Positions 1 to 9,051 of a stretch of DNA of 58,136 nucleotides are shown piece by piece (position 1 is the first letter of the stretch; the number at the start of each line of letters is the position of its first letter). The DNA is from HB2-32-21 sp003448675 (GTDB taxonomy: Bacteria; Pseudomonadota; Gammaproteobacteria; Pseudomonadales; Porticoccaceae). The stretch lies in the NCBI GenBank assembly GCA_041584755.1, contig JBFHDK010000009.1:1-58136 (forward strand), read 5' to 3'. Position numbers and translations under genes: made by a program. The notes beneath the pieces are model-generated. The model was given only the letters and a program-made list of their open reading frames with translations, was not told where the DNA came from and made no database searches.

Positions 1-1080
1 GGACTGGGCATTGGATCGGTAGAGCACACCCACCTCCCTGCGCAGATTGCCGTCTTTGGCCCAGTCCTGTATCCGCTCGGCAATAAAACGCGCTTCATCC
101 TGCTCGTTAAACCCAGCGTAAAGCGATACCGCCTCACCGTCACCAGCTTCGGTCCACAGGTTTTTGCCAAGGCGCTCGGCGTTGCGGGCAATAACCGCGT
201 TGGCGGCATTAAGAATGGTGCCGGTAGAGCGGTAGTTTTGTTCCAGCTTGACCGTCCGGGCGGCTTTAAAGTCACGGCTGAATTGCTGAATATTTTCAAT
301 GCGCGCACCCCGCCAGCCGTAAATGGACTGATCATCATCACCCACCGCTGTCACCACGCTGGCATCGCCAGCCAACAGGCGCAACCAGGCATACTGAATG
401 GCATTGGTATCCTGGAATTCATCCACCAGAATATGGCGAAAGCGCTGCTGGTAATGGGCCAGCAGCACTGGATTGTTCAGCCAGAGCTCGTGGGCGCGCA
501 GCAGCAGCTCGGCAAAATCCACAGCCCCGGCCCGCTCACAGGCTTCTTCATAGGCGGCATAGACATTGAGCATGACATTGGTAAAGGGGTCGTCACTGGG
601 CTGGATATGATGGGCGCGCAAGCCCTCATCCTTTTGTCCATTAATAAACCACTGGGCCTGGCGGGGCGGCCAGCGATCGGCGTCGATACCCTGATTCAGG
701 TAGACTCGCTTAATCAGGCGCAGCTGATCATCGGCATCGAGTACCTGAAAGGTTTCGCTCAAGCCAGCATCCTGCCAGTGCATTTTCAGCAAGCGGTGGG
801 CGAGGCCGTGAAACGTGCCCACCCACATCCCCCTCGGCGCCTGACCCAGCAGCTGGTAGATACGCTCGCGCATTTCCCGCGCCGCTTTATTGGTAAAGGT
901 GACGGCCAGAATCTGGTGAGGTGATACCCCTTCGACCTGGACCAGCCAGGCGATACGGTGTACCAGCACCCGGGTCTTGCCACTGCCGGCGCCGGCCAGG
1001 ACCAGCAAATGACCATCGGTGCTGGTAACGGCTTCCCGTTGATCGCTATTAAGGGGATCTATGATTGAAGTAACATCCAT
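1..1080 (-). CDS. uvrD: DNA helicase II UvrD, 5' part (truncated by window edge)
   Basis: Superfamily 1A 3'-5' DNA helicase used in nucleotide excision repair and mismatch repair. The first 360 codons are visible and the frame stays open to base 1. The N-terminus (MDVTSIIDPLNSDQREAV) is typical of UvrD rather than Rep. Motif I/Walker A AGAGSGKT lies at about residues 29-36, motif II as VDEFQDT, motif III as VGDDDQSIYGWRGA, and NYRSTGTIL follows. The last visible residues, LYRSNAQS, are also family-typical. The C-terminal 2A/2B domains lie outside the window. The ATG is at 1078-1080, without a strong Shine-Dalgarno. It diverges from the RpiR-type regulator across a gap of about 120 bp. Confidence 0.93.
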   Translation of the reverse strand, partial: MDVTSIIDPLNSDQREAVTSTDGHLLVLAGAGSGKTRVLVHRIAWLVQVEGVSPHQILAVTFTNKAAREMRERIYQLLGQAPRGMWVGTFHGLAHRLLKMHWQDAGLSETFQVLDADDQLRLIKRVYLNQGIDADRWPPRQAQWFINGQKDEGLRAHHIQPSDDPFTNVMLNVYAAYEEACERAGAVDFAELLLRAHELWLNNPVLLAHYQQRFRHILVDEFQDTNAIQYAWLRLLAGDASVVTAVGDDDQSIYGWRGARIENIQQFSRDFKAARTVKLEQNYRSTGTILNAANAVIARNAERLGKNLWTEAGDGEAVSLYAGFNEQDEARFIAERIQDWAKDGNLRREVGVLYRSNAQS

Positions 1081-1201
1081 CGCGGACCGATTCTAACAGA
1101 ATTACCCGGGCCTTCCCCGGCGCTTTGGCGGCAATGGACACCCTAGGTTCCGACAGACAATATCATTACAATCAAACCTTGCTGGCAACCAGGATGCTTT
1201 T

Positions 1202-2050
1202 GTGAAACCGGCCGAGCTAACCCAGACTATCAGTAATGAGTTGCCCGCCATGCGGCGATCGGAACGCAAGGTGGCGGAGTTTGTGCTGTCTCGTCCCACC
1301 GAAGTGATTCGCATGCGTATTGTCGACTTGGCTGAACAAGCCGCGGTCAGCGAACCCACGGTTATTCGCTTTTGCCGGGCCGTTGGTTGTAACGGTTTTC
1401 TGGAATTCAAGCTGGCGCTGGCGCAACAGCTGGCGTCCAGCCCCAGTTACGGGCACATCGCCATCACCGATACCGATTCACTGGCCGAATGTACTTTCAA
1501 GGCCTTTGATTCGACCGTTGATACCTTGCTTAGTGTCCGCGACCGGCTCGACCTGGATATGCTCGACAGCGCAGTCAAAGCCCTGTGCGAAGCGGGGCGG
1601 GTCGAATTTTACGGTTTTGGCGCCTCGGCGGCGGTAGCCTTCGACGCCCAGCACCGCTTCTTCCGGCTGCAACTGGCCACGGCGGCTTATTCCGACCCCC
1701 ACCTTCAAAATATGTCCGCCACCTCCCTGGGGCCCGGCGATGTGGTGGTAGCCTTCTCCCAGTCCGGGCGCACCCAGTCCATTCTGGAATCCATTGCTCT
1801 GGTAAAAAATAACGGCGCCACCGTGGTGGCGCTGGCGCCCAGCAGTACACCGGTCGCCGAAGCAGCGACCATTCCCATTACTGTCGATGTCGAGGAAGAC
1901 AACCAGATTTACACCCCGCTGTCCTCCCGCATCGCCCACCTGGTGGTGGTGGATGTACTGGCCATTGGCGTCGCTCAGCAAAAGGGTCCGGAGTTACAGG
2001 AACACCTGCAAAAGATGCAGAAAAACCTGTTGAGCCTGCGGGTTAAGTAA
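1202..2050 (+). CDS. hexR: RpiR-family transcriptional regulator, HexR-like (HTH + SIS)
   Basis: DNA-binding regulator with a sugar-phosphate-binding domain. The N-terminal HTH_6 domain (about residues 1-77) includes SEPTVIRFCRAVGCNGF. The SIS domain (about 120-260) includes EFYGFGASAAV and SQSGRTQSILES. The segments AQHRFFRL, AYSDPH and IYTPLSSRIAHLVVVDVLA closely match my recollection of HexR, which represses Entner-Doudoroff and central-carbon genes and is released by KDPG. The length of 282 aa is typical. The start is GTG with AGGA seven bases upstream. HexR usually sits beside zwf/pgl/edd, but none are visible here, so the symbol rests on sequence resemblance. Another RpiR specificity is possible. 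Confidence 0.8.
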   Translation: MKPAELTQTISNELPAMRRSERKVAEFVLSRPTEVIRMRIVDLAEQAAVSEPTVIRFCRAVGCNGFLEFKLALAQQLASSPSYGHIAITDTDSLAECTFKAFDSTVDTLLSVRDRLDLDMLDSAVKALCEAGRVEFYGFGASAAVAFDAQHRFFRLQLATAAYSDPHLQNMSATSLGPGDVVVAFSQSGRTQSILESIALVKNNGATVVALAPSSTPVAEAATIPITVDVEEDNQIYTPLSSRIAHLVVVDVLAIGVAQQKGPELQEHLQKMQKNLLSLRVK

Positions 2051-2067
2051 GTCGGGTTGAAGCGGCT

Positions 2068-2823
2068 TTGGCCAAAGCGCTAAGAAATCGTTTTTGTAAT
2101 TCTCTCCAGCGAGCCTGCTGGGCTTGCTGTTGCCTGACTCTCTTGCTTTCGCCATCGGTTCTGGCCTCGGAATGTGTGATTTTGCTGCACGGCCTGGCCC
2201 GAACCGAAGCTTCCATGAACACGCTGGCTAAAGCGCTGGAAGCAGCGGATTATTTGGTTGTTAATTACCACTACCCTTCCACCAGCCAGACCATTGAGGA
2301 ACTGGCCCAGCGGGCCATTGAAGCCGGTACCGCCCAGTGCGACCCTGGGACCGATACAGTACATTTTGTTACCCACTCCATGGGTGGCATTCTGGTGCGC
2401 CAGTATTTGCGCGACAACACTATCGATAAGCTGGGCCGGGTGGTAATGCTCGGCCCCCCCAACCAGGGCAGCGAGGTGGTCGACAAGCTGGCGGAGGTGC
2501 CCGGCTTCAAGCTGATCAATGGTCCAGCGGGCCTGCAGCTGGGCACCGGTCAATGGAGTGTGCCCAACAGCCTGGGTCCGGCGAATTTCGAGGTGGGCGT
2601 TATCGCCGGGAGCCGCAGTGTCAATCTGATTTTATCGGCCCTATTACCCGATAGTGACGATGGTAAAGTCACCGTCGAAAACACTCGACTTGAAGGTATG
2701 CGCGATCACATTACGCTACCGGTCACCCATCCGTTTATGATGCGTAACCCGACGGTTATTGAGCAGGTGATCAATTTTCTCCGTCACGGCACTTTCAGAA
2801 ACACTGGGACACTGCCACGCTAA
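2068..2823 (+). CDS. Secreted alpha/beta-hydrolase, triacylglycerol lipase/PGAP1-like
   Basis: Predicted exported esterase or lipase of 251 aa. A cysteine-rich hydrophobic leader (about residues 15-33, ending SVLASEC) looks like a signal peptide, possibly of lipoprotein type. The fold signature is clear: the oxyanion strand VILLHGLART is followed by the nucleophile elbow THSMGG (catalytic Ser), then LGPPNQGSEV, and a late His in VTHPFMMRN is a candidate third triad member. The start is a TTG at 2068 with only a weak upstream ribosome site. No in-frame ATG precedes the signal peptide. It begins 17 bases after hexR and may be co-transcribed with it. It converges with glmS. The substrate cannot be inferred. 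Confidence 0.75.
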   Translation: MAKALRNRFCNSLQRACWACCCLTLLLSPSVLASECVILLHGLARTEASMNTLAKALEAADYLVVNYHYPSTSQTIEELAQRAIEAGTAQCDPGTDTVHFVTHSMGGILVRQYLRDNTIDKLGRVVMLGPPNQGSEVVDKLAEVPGFKLINGPAGLQLGTGQWSVPNSLGPANFEVGVIAGSRSVNLILSALLPDSDDGKVTVENTRLEGMRDHITLPVTHPFMMRNPTVIEQVINFLRHGTFRNTGTLPR

Positions 2824-2836
2824 TCCACTAAAACAG

Positions 2837-4681
2837 CTATTCCACCGTCACCGACTTGGCCAGGTTGCGCGGCTGGTCGACATCAGTGCCCTTTAACACC
2901 GCCACATGGTAGGCCAGCAATTGCAGGGGCAGGGTATAGATAATGGCCTCAACACTGGGTGGCACATGGGGGATCTCTAGTACCGTAACCCCATCCTGGG
3001 AGTGGAAGCCAGCGGCAGCGTCGGCAAACACATATAAACGACCACCGCGAGCTTGAACCTCGTGGAGGTTGGACTTGAGTTTTTCCAGCAGGTCATCATT
3101 GGGCGCCACGGCTATCACCGGCATGTCGGCATCCACCAGCGCCAGAGGGCCGTGTTTCAGCTCACCAGAGGGGTAAGCCTCTGCATGGATATAGGAAATT
3201 TCCTTGAGCTTTAACGCCCCTTCCAGGGCGATGGGATACTGCACACCGCGACCCAGAAAAAGCGCGTGATGCTTGTCGGCAAAGCTTTCAAAAGTGTGTT
3301 CGATCCGGGCATCCAGCGCCAGCACCTGCTGGCACAGGGCCGGCAATTGATGCAGGGCTTCCACCAGCTCCCGTTCTTTTGCCCCGCTCAGCTTGCCCCG
3401 GTAACGGGCCAGGGTGATGCCCAGTAATTGCAGCGCAACCAATTGGGTGGTGAAAGCCTTGGTGGATGCAACGCCAATTTCCGGCCCGGCCTGAGTCATC
3501 AGGGCCAGATCGGATTCCCGAACCAATGAGCTGTTGGCAACATTACAAATGGTGAGGCTGGCCAGGTAACCCTGCTGCCTGGCCGCCTTCAGTGCCGCCA
3601 GGGTATCGGCGGTTTCCCCCGATTGGGAAATACTGACAAACAGCGTGTTGTCGGGAACCACCACCGTCCGGTAGCGATATTCGCTGGCCACCTCCACCTG
3701 ACAGGGTATGCCGGCCCAGGACTCAAACCAGTAGCGCGCCACCAGCCCGGCATGATAACTGGTGCCACAGGCGATGATATGTACACATTCCACCTGCTTT
3801 AGCAAAGCCGGCGCCTGCTCGCCAAAGGCCTCGGGCAACACGTGCTGGTTTGACACCCGCCCCTGCAGAGTGGCTTCCAGTACTTCGGGCTGCTGATAGA
3901 TTTCCTTGAGCATGTAATGGCGATAACCGCCCTTGTCTGCCTGGTCCGCCCGGTCGCTGAGGGAAACCACTTGGCGTTTTGCCGGCCGATCATCCATATC
4001 GGTAATGTGATAACCCCTGGCACTCAAGGTCACCACATCGCCCTCTTCCAGATAGATGAAGCGGTCGGTAACCTGACGCAGGGCCAGCGGATCGGAAGCC
4101 AGAAAGTTTTCCTCGATGCCCACCCCAAGCACCAGCGGGCTGCCATGGCGGGTGCCGACGAGTTCATCAGGTGAACCAGTGTGGATGACGGCCAAGGCAT
4201 AAGCGCCTTCCAGTCTGGCAACCGCCTGTTTCACCGCCAACGCCAGATTTTGAGCCCGCTGATAGCAGGCATGTATCAAGTGGGCAATGACTTCGGAATC
4301 CGTATCAGAAATAAAACCATAGCCCTGACCCTGTAGCTCGGCCCGCAATATCTCGTGGTTTTCGATAATGCCATTATGCACAACCGCGATTTCATCGGAC
4401 AGGTGAGGGTGAGCGTTTACTTCGCTGGGAATGCCGTGAGTTGCCCAGCGGGTATGGGCGATGCCCAGGGAACCAGTCAGGTCGCCGCCTTCATATTCCT
4501 GTTCAGCACTGCGAACCAGCTCCTCGACTTTGCCCTGTTTTTTCACACAATGGAGATGCTTATCGTCAGTCAGCAGAGCCAGCCCGGCGGAGTCATAGCC
4601 TCGATATTCCAATCGCCGCAGCCCTTCAAGCAGTATGCCCCTGACATTACGCTGGGCAGCCGCCCCGACGATACCGCACAT
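2837..4681 (-). CDS. glmS: Glutamine-fructose-6-phosphate aminotransferase
   Basis: Cytoplasmic enzyme making glucosamine-6-phosphate from fructose-6-phosphate and glutamine, the first committed step to UDP-GlcNAc. The Ntn-type glutaminase domain starts MCGIVGAA with Cys2 as nucleophile, followed by YRGYDSAG and HTRWATHG. Two SIS isomerase domains follow (IACGTSYHAG, SISQSGETADTLAAL, STKAFTTQ, and ESFADKHHALFLGRG). The C-terminus DQPRNLAKSVTVE is diagnostic. The length of 614 aa is normal. It starts 3 bases after glmU stops, so the two form one operon. The glmR-type DeoR regulator found between these genes in Pseudomonas is absent. No glmS ribozyme is expected, since upstream is glmU. Confidence 0.97.
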   Translation of the reverse strand: MCGIVGAAAQRNVRGILLEGLRRLEYRGYDSAGLALLTDDKHLHCVKKQGKVEELVRSAEQEYEGGDLTGSLGIAHTRWATHGIPSEVNAHPHLSDEIAVVHNGIIENHEILRAELQGQGYGFISDTDSEVIAHLIHACYQRAQNLALAVKQAVARLEGAYALAVIHTGSPDELVGTRHGSPLVLGVGIEENFLASDPLALRQVTDRFIYLEEGDVVTLSARGYHITDMDDRPAKRQVVSLSDRADQADKGGYRHYMLKEIYQQPEVLEATLQGRVSNQHVLPEAFGEQAPALLKQVECVHIIACGTSYHAGLVARYWFESWAGIPCQVEVASEYRYRTVVVPDNTLFVSISQSGETADTLAALKAARQQGYLASLTICNVANSSLVRESDLALMTQAGPEIGVASTKAFTTQLVALQLLGITLARYRGKLSGAKERELVEALHQLPALCQQVLALDARIEHTFESFADKHHALFLGRGVQYPIALEGALKLKEISYIHAEAYPSGELKHGPLALVDADMPVIAVAPNDDLLEKLKSNLHEVQARGGRLYVFADAAAGFHSQDGVTVLEIPHVPPSVEAIIYTLPLQLLAYHVAVLKGTDVDQPRNLAKSVTVE

Positions 4682-4684
4682 AAC

Positions 4685-6076
4685 TTATTTCCCTTCCGGC
4701 GATTTTTTTTGCGGGCGTTTCCAGCCCTGGATATTACGCTGCGCGCCCCGGGCCACCGAAAGGCTCTTCGGCGGCACCGTTTTAGCGATGGTGGAACCGG
4801 CCCCCACCGTCGCATCCTTACCAATACTAAGCGGCGCAACCAGGGAACTATTGGAGCCAATAAAGGCCCCATCCTCAATTTCCGTCCTGTGTTTATTTAC
4901 CCCGTCGTAATTACAGGTAATGGTGCCCGCTCCGATATTGACGCCAGCGCCGATATCCGCATCACCCAGATACGCCAGGTGGTTGGCCTTGCTCCCAGCA
5001 CCCAGCTGGGATTTTTTGGTTTCCACAAAATTTCCAATACGCACACCGGCGGCTAGCCTTGTGCCTTCGCGCAAACGGGCAAAGGGCCCCACCTGAACAT
5101 CATTAGCCAGCATCACCGGAGCATCTCGGGTCCCTTCAATCACAGTGTTGGCTTTTACCACCACGCCTTCACCTATCGATGCATTGGCAATATGACAATT
5201 GGGGCCAATGAAAGCGCCAGAGCCCAACTGCACGTCACCTTCGAAAACACTGTTAATATCGATAAACACATCGGTGCCGGTGCTTAAACTACCGCGGCAA
5301 TCAAAGCGCGCCGGATCGGCAAAACTTACTCCTTCGGCCATTAAACTCTCCGCTATGCGCTTTTGATGGGCCCGCTCCAGAGCAGCCAGTTGGGCACGGG
5401 TATTAATACCTTCTATTTCCAGCCAGGAAGCCGGGGCGCTCGTTACTACTGCCTTGCCTTCGACTCTTACCAGGCTGATAAGGTCGGTGAGATAGTATTC
5501 CTCCTGGGCGTTGTTCTTACCGATTTTTGGCAGCAGTTGCCGAAGCAGGTCACTACCCACGCACATGACCCCGGTGTTAATTTCATTAATTTCCAACTGA
5601 TCCGGTGTCGCATCCTTATGTTCAACAATGGCCTCAACGGCGCCTTTCGCACCTCGAACAATGCGTCCGTAGCCACCTGGATCTGTTACCAGGGCGGTAA
5701 GCAACGCCAGCGTATTGGCTTCACACTGCTCAACCAGATCCTGGAGAGTAGAGAAGGCAATAAGAGGAACATCGCCGTACAGGATGCAGGTCTTGGCACC
5801 GTCCCGTAGACAGGGAAGCGCCTGCTCCACGGCATGGGCCGTGCCCAACTGTTCGGCTTGCTCCACCCAGTTAATTTGCCGATCGGAAAAACAGGATCTG
5901 ACTTTATCCGCGCCATGGCCAATGACAACGGTAATTTGTACATCATCGAACCCCGCCGCCGTATCAAGAACATGACCCAGCAAGGGCTTGCCCGCCAGTC
6001 GGTGTAATACCTTAGGTTGGTCAGAGCGCATCCTGCTACCCTGCCCGGCAGCGAGAATCACCACGTCGACGGCCAT
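4685..6076 (-). CDS. glmU: Bifunctional N-acetylglucosamine-1-phosphate uridyltransferase / glucosamine-1-phosphate acetyltransferase
   Basis: Makes UDP-GlcNAc for peptidoglycan and LPS. The N-terminal pyrophosphorylase domain contains LAAGQGSRMRSDQPKVLH and YGDVPL. The C-terminal left-handed beta-helix acetyltransferase domain contains NFVETKKSQLG, KANHLAYLGDADIG and NYDGVNKHRTEI. I chose the ATG at 6074-6076 (463 aa, N-terminus MAVDVVILAAGQ) because a GGGAGG ribosome site lies just upstream. A longer in-frame start at 6169 would add 31 residues unlike the family. First gene of the glmU-glmS operon. Confidence 0.96.
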   Translation of the reverse strand: MAVDVVILAAGQGSRMRSDQPKVLHRLAGKPLLGHVLDTAAGFDDVQITVVIGHGADKVRSCFSDRQINWVEQAEQLGTAHAVEQALPCLRDGAKTCILYGDVPLIAFSTLQDLVEQCEANTLALLTALVTDPGGYGRIVRGAKGAVEAIVEHKDATPDQLEINEINTGVMCVGSDLLRQLLPKIGKNNAQEEYYLTDLISLVRVEGKAVVTSAPASWLEIEGINTRAQLAALERAHQKRIAESLMAEGVSFADPARFDCRGSLSTGTDVFIDINSVFEGDVQLGSGAFIGPNCHIANASIGEGVVVKANTVIEGTRDAPVMLANDVQVGPFARLREGTRLAAGVRIGNFVETKKSQLGAGSKANHLAYLGDADIGAGVNIGAGTITCNYDGVNKHRTEIEDGAFIGSNSSLVAPLSIGKDATVGAGSTIAKTVPPKSLSVARGAQRNIQGWKRPQKKSPEGK

Positions 6077-6168
6077 ACCCCAATACCTCCCTAAAACGCC
6101 CGCAAAGGGCAAAGATAAAATGTCGAGTGCGCACAGCAACGCGCCACAAGAGGAAATTCTATCATGCA

Positions 6169-6195
6169 CAAAAAAGGCAGCTATTGCTGCCTTTT
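6169..6195 (-). terminator. Rho-independent terminator of the atp operon
   Basis: Perfect 10-bp stem: AAAAGGCAGC (6172-6181), loop TATT, GCTGCCTTTT (6186-6195). Read on the minus strand, the stem is followed by an uninterrupted T tract (complement of the A run at 6170-6175). It lies 34 bases past the atpC stop codon, upstream of glmU, and should end the atp transcript. Confidence 0.85.
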
Positions 6196-6228
6196 ACGTA
6201 CTCTATGCACCACTGCGGATGTAAAGCA

Positions 6229-6660
6229 TTAACCAAGAGAACGGGCGCGTTTACGCAGCTCCTCGATGGTTCGCAGCTGGGCGCTGGCTTCGGCCAGTCG
6301 AGCGGCGGCCTGTGAATAATTCACTTCGCTGCGCTCACTATTGAGGTCATGCTCTGCCTGCTTGCGCGCCTCCAGGGCCGCAGCTTCGTCTATGGATTCG
6401 GCACGCAAGGCGGTGTCAGCAAGGATGGAGACAACACCGGGCTGTACTTCAATAAACCCGCCGGAAAGATAAAACACCTCTTCGTTGTCTTCACCTTTAA
6501 TGAGGCGCAAGGCACCAGGCTTGAGCTCCGTTAACAGCGGCGCATGGCCATAGCCAACGCCGAGTTCCCCCTGGGATCCGGTGGCAATAACCATTTCCAC
6601 CAGGCCGGAAAACATTTCCTCTTCTGCGCTGACGATATCGCAGTGAATTGTCATCGCCAT
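6229..6660 (-). CDS. atpC: ATP synthase F1 epsilon subunit
   Basis: Central-stalk subunit that couples gamma rotation to Fo and can inhibit ATP hydrolysis. It has 143 aa: an N-terminal beta-sandwich (MTIHCDIVSAEEEMFSG, GELGVGYGHAPLLTELKPG, FYLSGGFIEVQPGVVSILAD) and a C-terminal two-helix hairpin rich in Ala, Glu and Arg. Last gene of atpIBEFHAGDC, followed at once by a strong terminator. ATG at 6658-6660; a second Met lies two codons downstream. Confidence 0.96.
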   Translation of the reverse strand: MAMTIHCDIVSAEEEMFSGLVEMVIATGSQGELGVGYGHAPLLTELKPGALRLIKGEDNEEVFYLSGGFIEVQPGVVSILADTALRAESIDEAAALEARKQAEHDLNSERSEVNYSQAAARLAEASAQLRTIEELRKRARSLG

Positions 6661-6692
6661 AATTAATGCTCTCTCCGCAAGTCAGGCGGCCG

Positions 6693-8075
6693 TCAGGCGG
6701 ACATCTCTTTGGCTTTTTCCACCACTTCTTCGATGGAACCGACCATGTAAAAAGCCTGTTCGGGCAAGTCGTCGTAGTCACCATCGAGTATGCCCTTAAA
6801 GCTGGCGATGGTGTCTTTAACCGGCACATATTTACCGGGGCTACCGGTAAAGATTTCCGCCACAAAGAAGGGCTGGGACAGAAAGCGCTGGATTTTACGC
6901 GCTCGAGCCACGACCAATTTATCTTCCTCGGACAGTTCGTCCATGCCCAGAATGGCAATAATGTCGCGTAGCTCTTTGTAGCGCTGAAGTACCGACTGAA
7001 CGCCACGGGCTACCTCATAGTGCTCCTGACCAATGACCAGAGGGTCCAGCAGTCGCGACGTGGAATCCAGGGGGTCTACCGCCGGGTAGATACCCAGCTC
7101 GGCAATTTGACGGGACAGTACCAGGGTCGCATCCAGGTGAGCAAAGGTGGTGGCGGGTGAGGGGTCGGTCAAATCATCCGCGGGCACGTATACCGCCTGG
7201 AAGGAGGTAATGGAGCCAGTCTTGGTGGACGTAATACGCTCCTGAAGTACACCCATCTCTTCAGCCAGGGTCGGCTGGTAACCCACAGCCGAGGGCATGC
7301 GACCCAGAAGTGCGGATACTTCGGTACCAGCCAGGGTATAGCGATAGATGTTGTCCACGAACATCAGTACATCGCGGCCTTCGTCACGGAAGTATTCCGC
7401 CATGGTCAGACCACTGAGGGCCACGCGTAGACGGTTGCCGGGGGGCTCATTCATCTGGCCGTACACCAGGGCCACTTTATCAAGTACATTGGACTCCTTC
7501 ATCTCGTGATAGAAGTCATTACCTTCCCGGGTACGCTCTCCCACACCGGCAAATACCGAGAAACCGGAGTGCTCCATGGCGATATTACGGATCAGCTCCA
7601 TCAGGGTAACGGTTTTACCAACACCGGCACCCCCGAACAGACCGATCTTGCCGCCCTTGGAGATAGGCATGATCAAATCAATTACCTTAATGCCGGTTTC
7701 CAGCAGGTCCACCGAGGAAGATTGTTCGGCGTAGGTGGGCGGCTTGCGGTGAATGGGCATATGGTCAGCTGCGTCAATTTCGCCAGCCTGATCGATAGGC
7801 GTACCCAGGACATCCATAATACGACCCAGGGTGCCCTGACCAACCGGCACCTTTATCGGTGCGCCAGTGTTGGCGACGGGGAGGCCGCGGCTTACACCCT
7901 CGGAAGAACCCATGGCAATGGTACGAACCACGCCGTCACCCAGTTGCTGTTGGACTTCAAGCGTCAGACCTTTCTCCTCGACGGTCAGCGCATCGTAAAC
8001 ATTCGGGACCTGATCCCGTGGGAATTCCACATCGATCACAGCACCAATGATTTGCACGACTTGTCCGCTACTCAT
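6693..8075 (-). CDS. atpD: ATP synthase F1 beta subunit (catalytic)
   Basis: Catalytic F1 subunit that binds and makes ATP at the alpha/beta interface. Walker A is GGAGVGKT (about residue 150), the catalytic Glu region is GVGERTREGNDFYHEM, Walker B is VLMFVDNIYRYT, and the DELSEEDK motif lies near the C-terminus, where it contacts gamma and epsilon. The length of 460 aa matches proteobacterial AtpD. The ATG at 8075 has a GAGGAA ribosome site. The conserved sequence leaves no doubt about the assignment. Confidence 0.98.
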   Translation of the reverse strand: MSSGQVVQIIGAVIDVEFPRDQVPNVYDALTVEEKGLTLEVQQQLGDGVVRTIAMGSSEGVSRGLPVANTGAPIKVPVGQGTLGRIMDVLGTPIDQAGEIDAADHMPIHRKPPTYAEQSSSVDLLETGIKVIDLIMPISKGGKIGLFGGAGVGKTVTLMELIRNIAMEHSGFSVFAGVGERTREGNDFYHEMKESNVLDKVALVYGQMNEPPGNRLRVALSGLTMAEYFRDEGRDVLMFVDNIYRYTLAGTEVSALLGRMPSAVGYQPTLAEEMGVLQERITSTKTGSITSFQAVYVPADDLTDPSPATTFAHLDATLVLSRQIAELGIYPAVDPLDSTSRLLDPLVIGQEHYEVARGVQSVLQRYKELRDIIAILGMDELSEEDKLVVARARKIQRFLSQPFFVAEIFTGSPGKYVPVKDTIASFKGILDGDYDDLPEQAFYMVGSIEEVVEKAKEMSA

Positions 8076-8135
8076 TTCCGGTTCCTCTATTTTCTCGCTT
8101 GGCGTTTGTGCTGATAGTTAAGTTAGGTGACACGA

Positions 8136-8996
8136 TCAGACCGCTGCCGCGCCACTGACAATCTCTGAAAGTTCCTGGGTAATGGCTGCCTGTCGGGCTT
8201 TGTTGTACAGGAGCTCCAGTTCGTTGATGAGCTCACCCGCATTTTCGGTCGCATTTTTCATGGCAATCATACGAGCGCCCTGTTCACAGGCCTTATTTTC
8301 CACCACACCCTGGTACACCTGGGATTCCACATAGCGCACCAATAACCCGTCGAGCAGTTCCTTGGCATCGGGCTCGTAGATATAGTCCCAATGATGTTTG
8401 AATTCCTCGTTTTCCTCTGGCAACAACGGCAGGAGCTGTTCAATGACAGGGGACTGGGTCATGGTGTTGACGAATTCATTGGACACCAGATACAACTTGT
8501 CCAGTCGACCGTCATCGTAAGCATCGAGCATGACTTTGACGCTGCCAATCAATTCAGAAGCAACCGGCTCATCACCCATGTCTTTCACCGTTGCTACCAC
8601 ATTAGCGCCAATACCGCCGAAAAAGCTGGAAGCTTTGCCGCCAATAGCACAGATATCCATTTCCACATCCCGATCGGCCCACTCCTGCATGTTTTTAAGC
8701 AGGGCTTTGAACAGGTTGATATTCAGACCGCCGCAAAGACCGCGGTCCGTCGATACAAGAATATAGCCTACGCGCTTGACATCACGCTCTTCGAGATATT
8801 TGTGCTTGTATTCACTGGTAGCATTGGCGATGTGGCCGATGACGGAGCGGATACGCTTGGCATAGGGCTTACCCAGCGCCATGCGATCCTGGGCGCGGCG
8901 CATTTTACTGGCCGCCACCATCTCCATGGCACTGGTAATTTTCTGAGTGCTGGTGACGCTGTTAATCTTGGTTTTTACTTCTTTACCGATCGCCAT
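8136..8996 (-). CDS. atpG: ATP synthase F1 gamma subunit
   Basis: Rotor shaft of F1. 286 aa with the diagnostic N-terminal helix (KTKINSVTSTQKITSAMEMVAASKMRRAQ), the STDRGLCGGLNINLFK segment and the C-terminal helix MKNATENAGELINELELLYNKARQAAIT. It sits between atpA and atpD as in all gammaproteobacterial atp operons. Upstream GGGAAA is only a modest ribosome site. Confidence 0.97.
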   Translation of the reverse strand: MAIGKEVKTKINSVTSTQKITSAMEMVAASKMRRAQDRMALGKPYAKRIRSVIGHIANATSEYKHKYLEERDVKRVGYILVSTDRGLCGGLNINLFKALLKNMQEWADRDVEMDICAIGGKASSFFGGIGANVVATVKDMGDEPVASELIGSVKVMLDAYDDGRLDKLYLVSNEFVNTMTQSPVIEQLLPLLPEENEEFKHHWDYIYEPDAKELLDGLLVRYVESQVYQGVVENKACEQGARMIAMKNATENAGELINELELLYNKARQAAITQELSEIVSGAAAV

Positions 8997-9051
8997 CGTC
9001 TAATTTCCCGGGGTGCAATCCACTAGAGGCCCTAAACCCAAGCCTATCGCC

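Noticed and set aside
238..924. 228-codon plus-strand frame over uvrD
   Set aside because: Antisense shadow of the uvrD coding frame, which has clear helicase motifs.
4355..5056. 233-codon plus-strand frame over glmS/glmU
   Set aside because: Antisense to two well-conserved genes, crosses their junction, and has no family resemblance or ribosome site.
6077..6169. Extended N-terminus for GlmU starting at 6169
   Set aside because: The extra 31 residues do not resemble the family and the ATG at 6074-6076 has a much better ribosome site.
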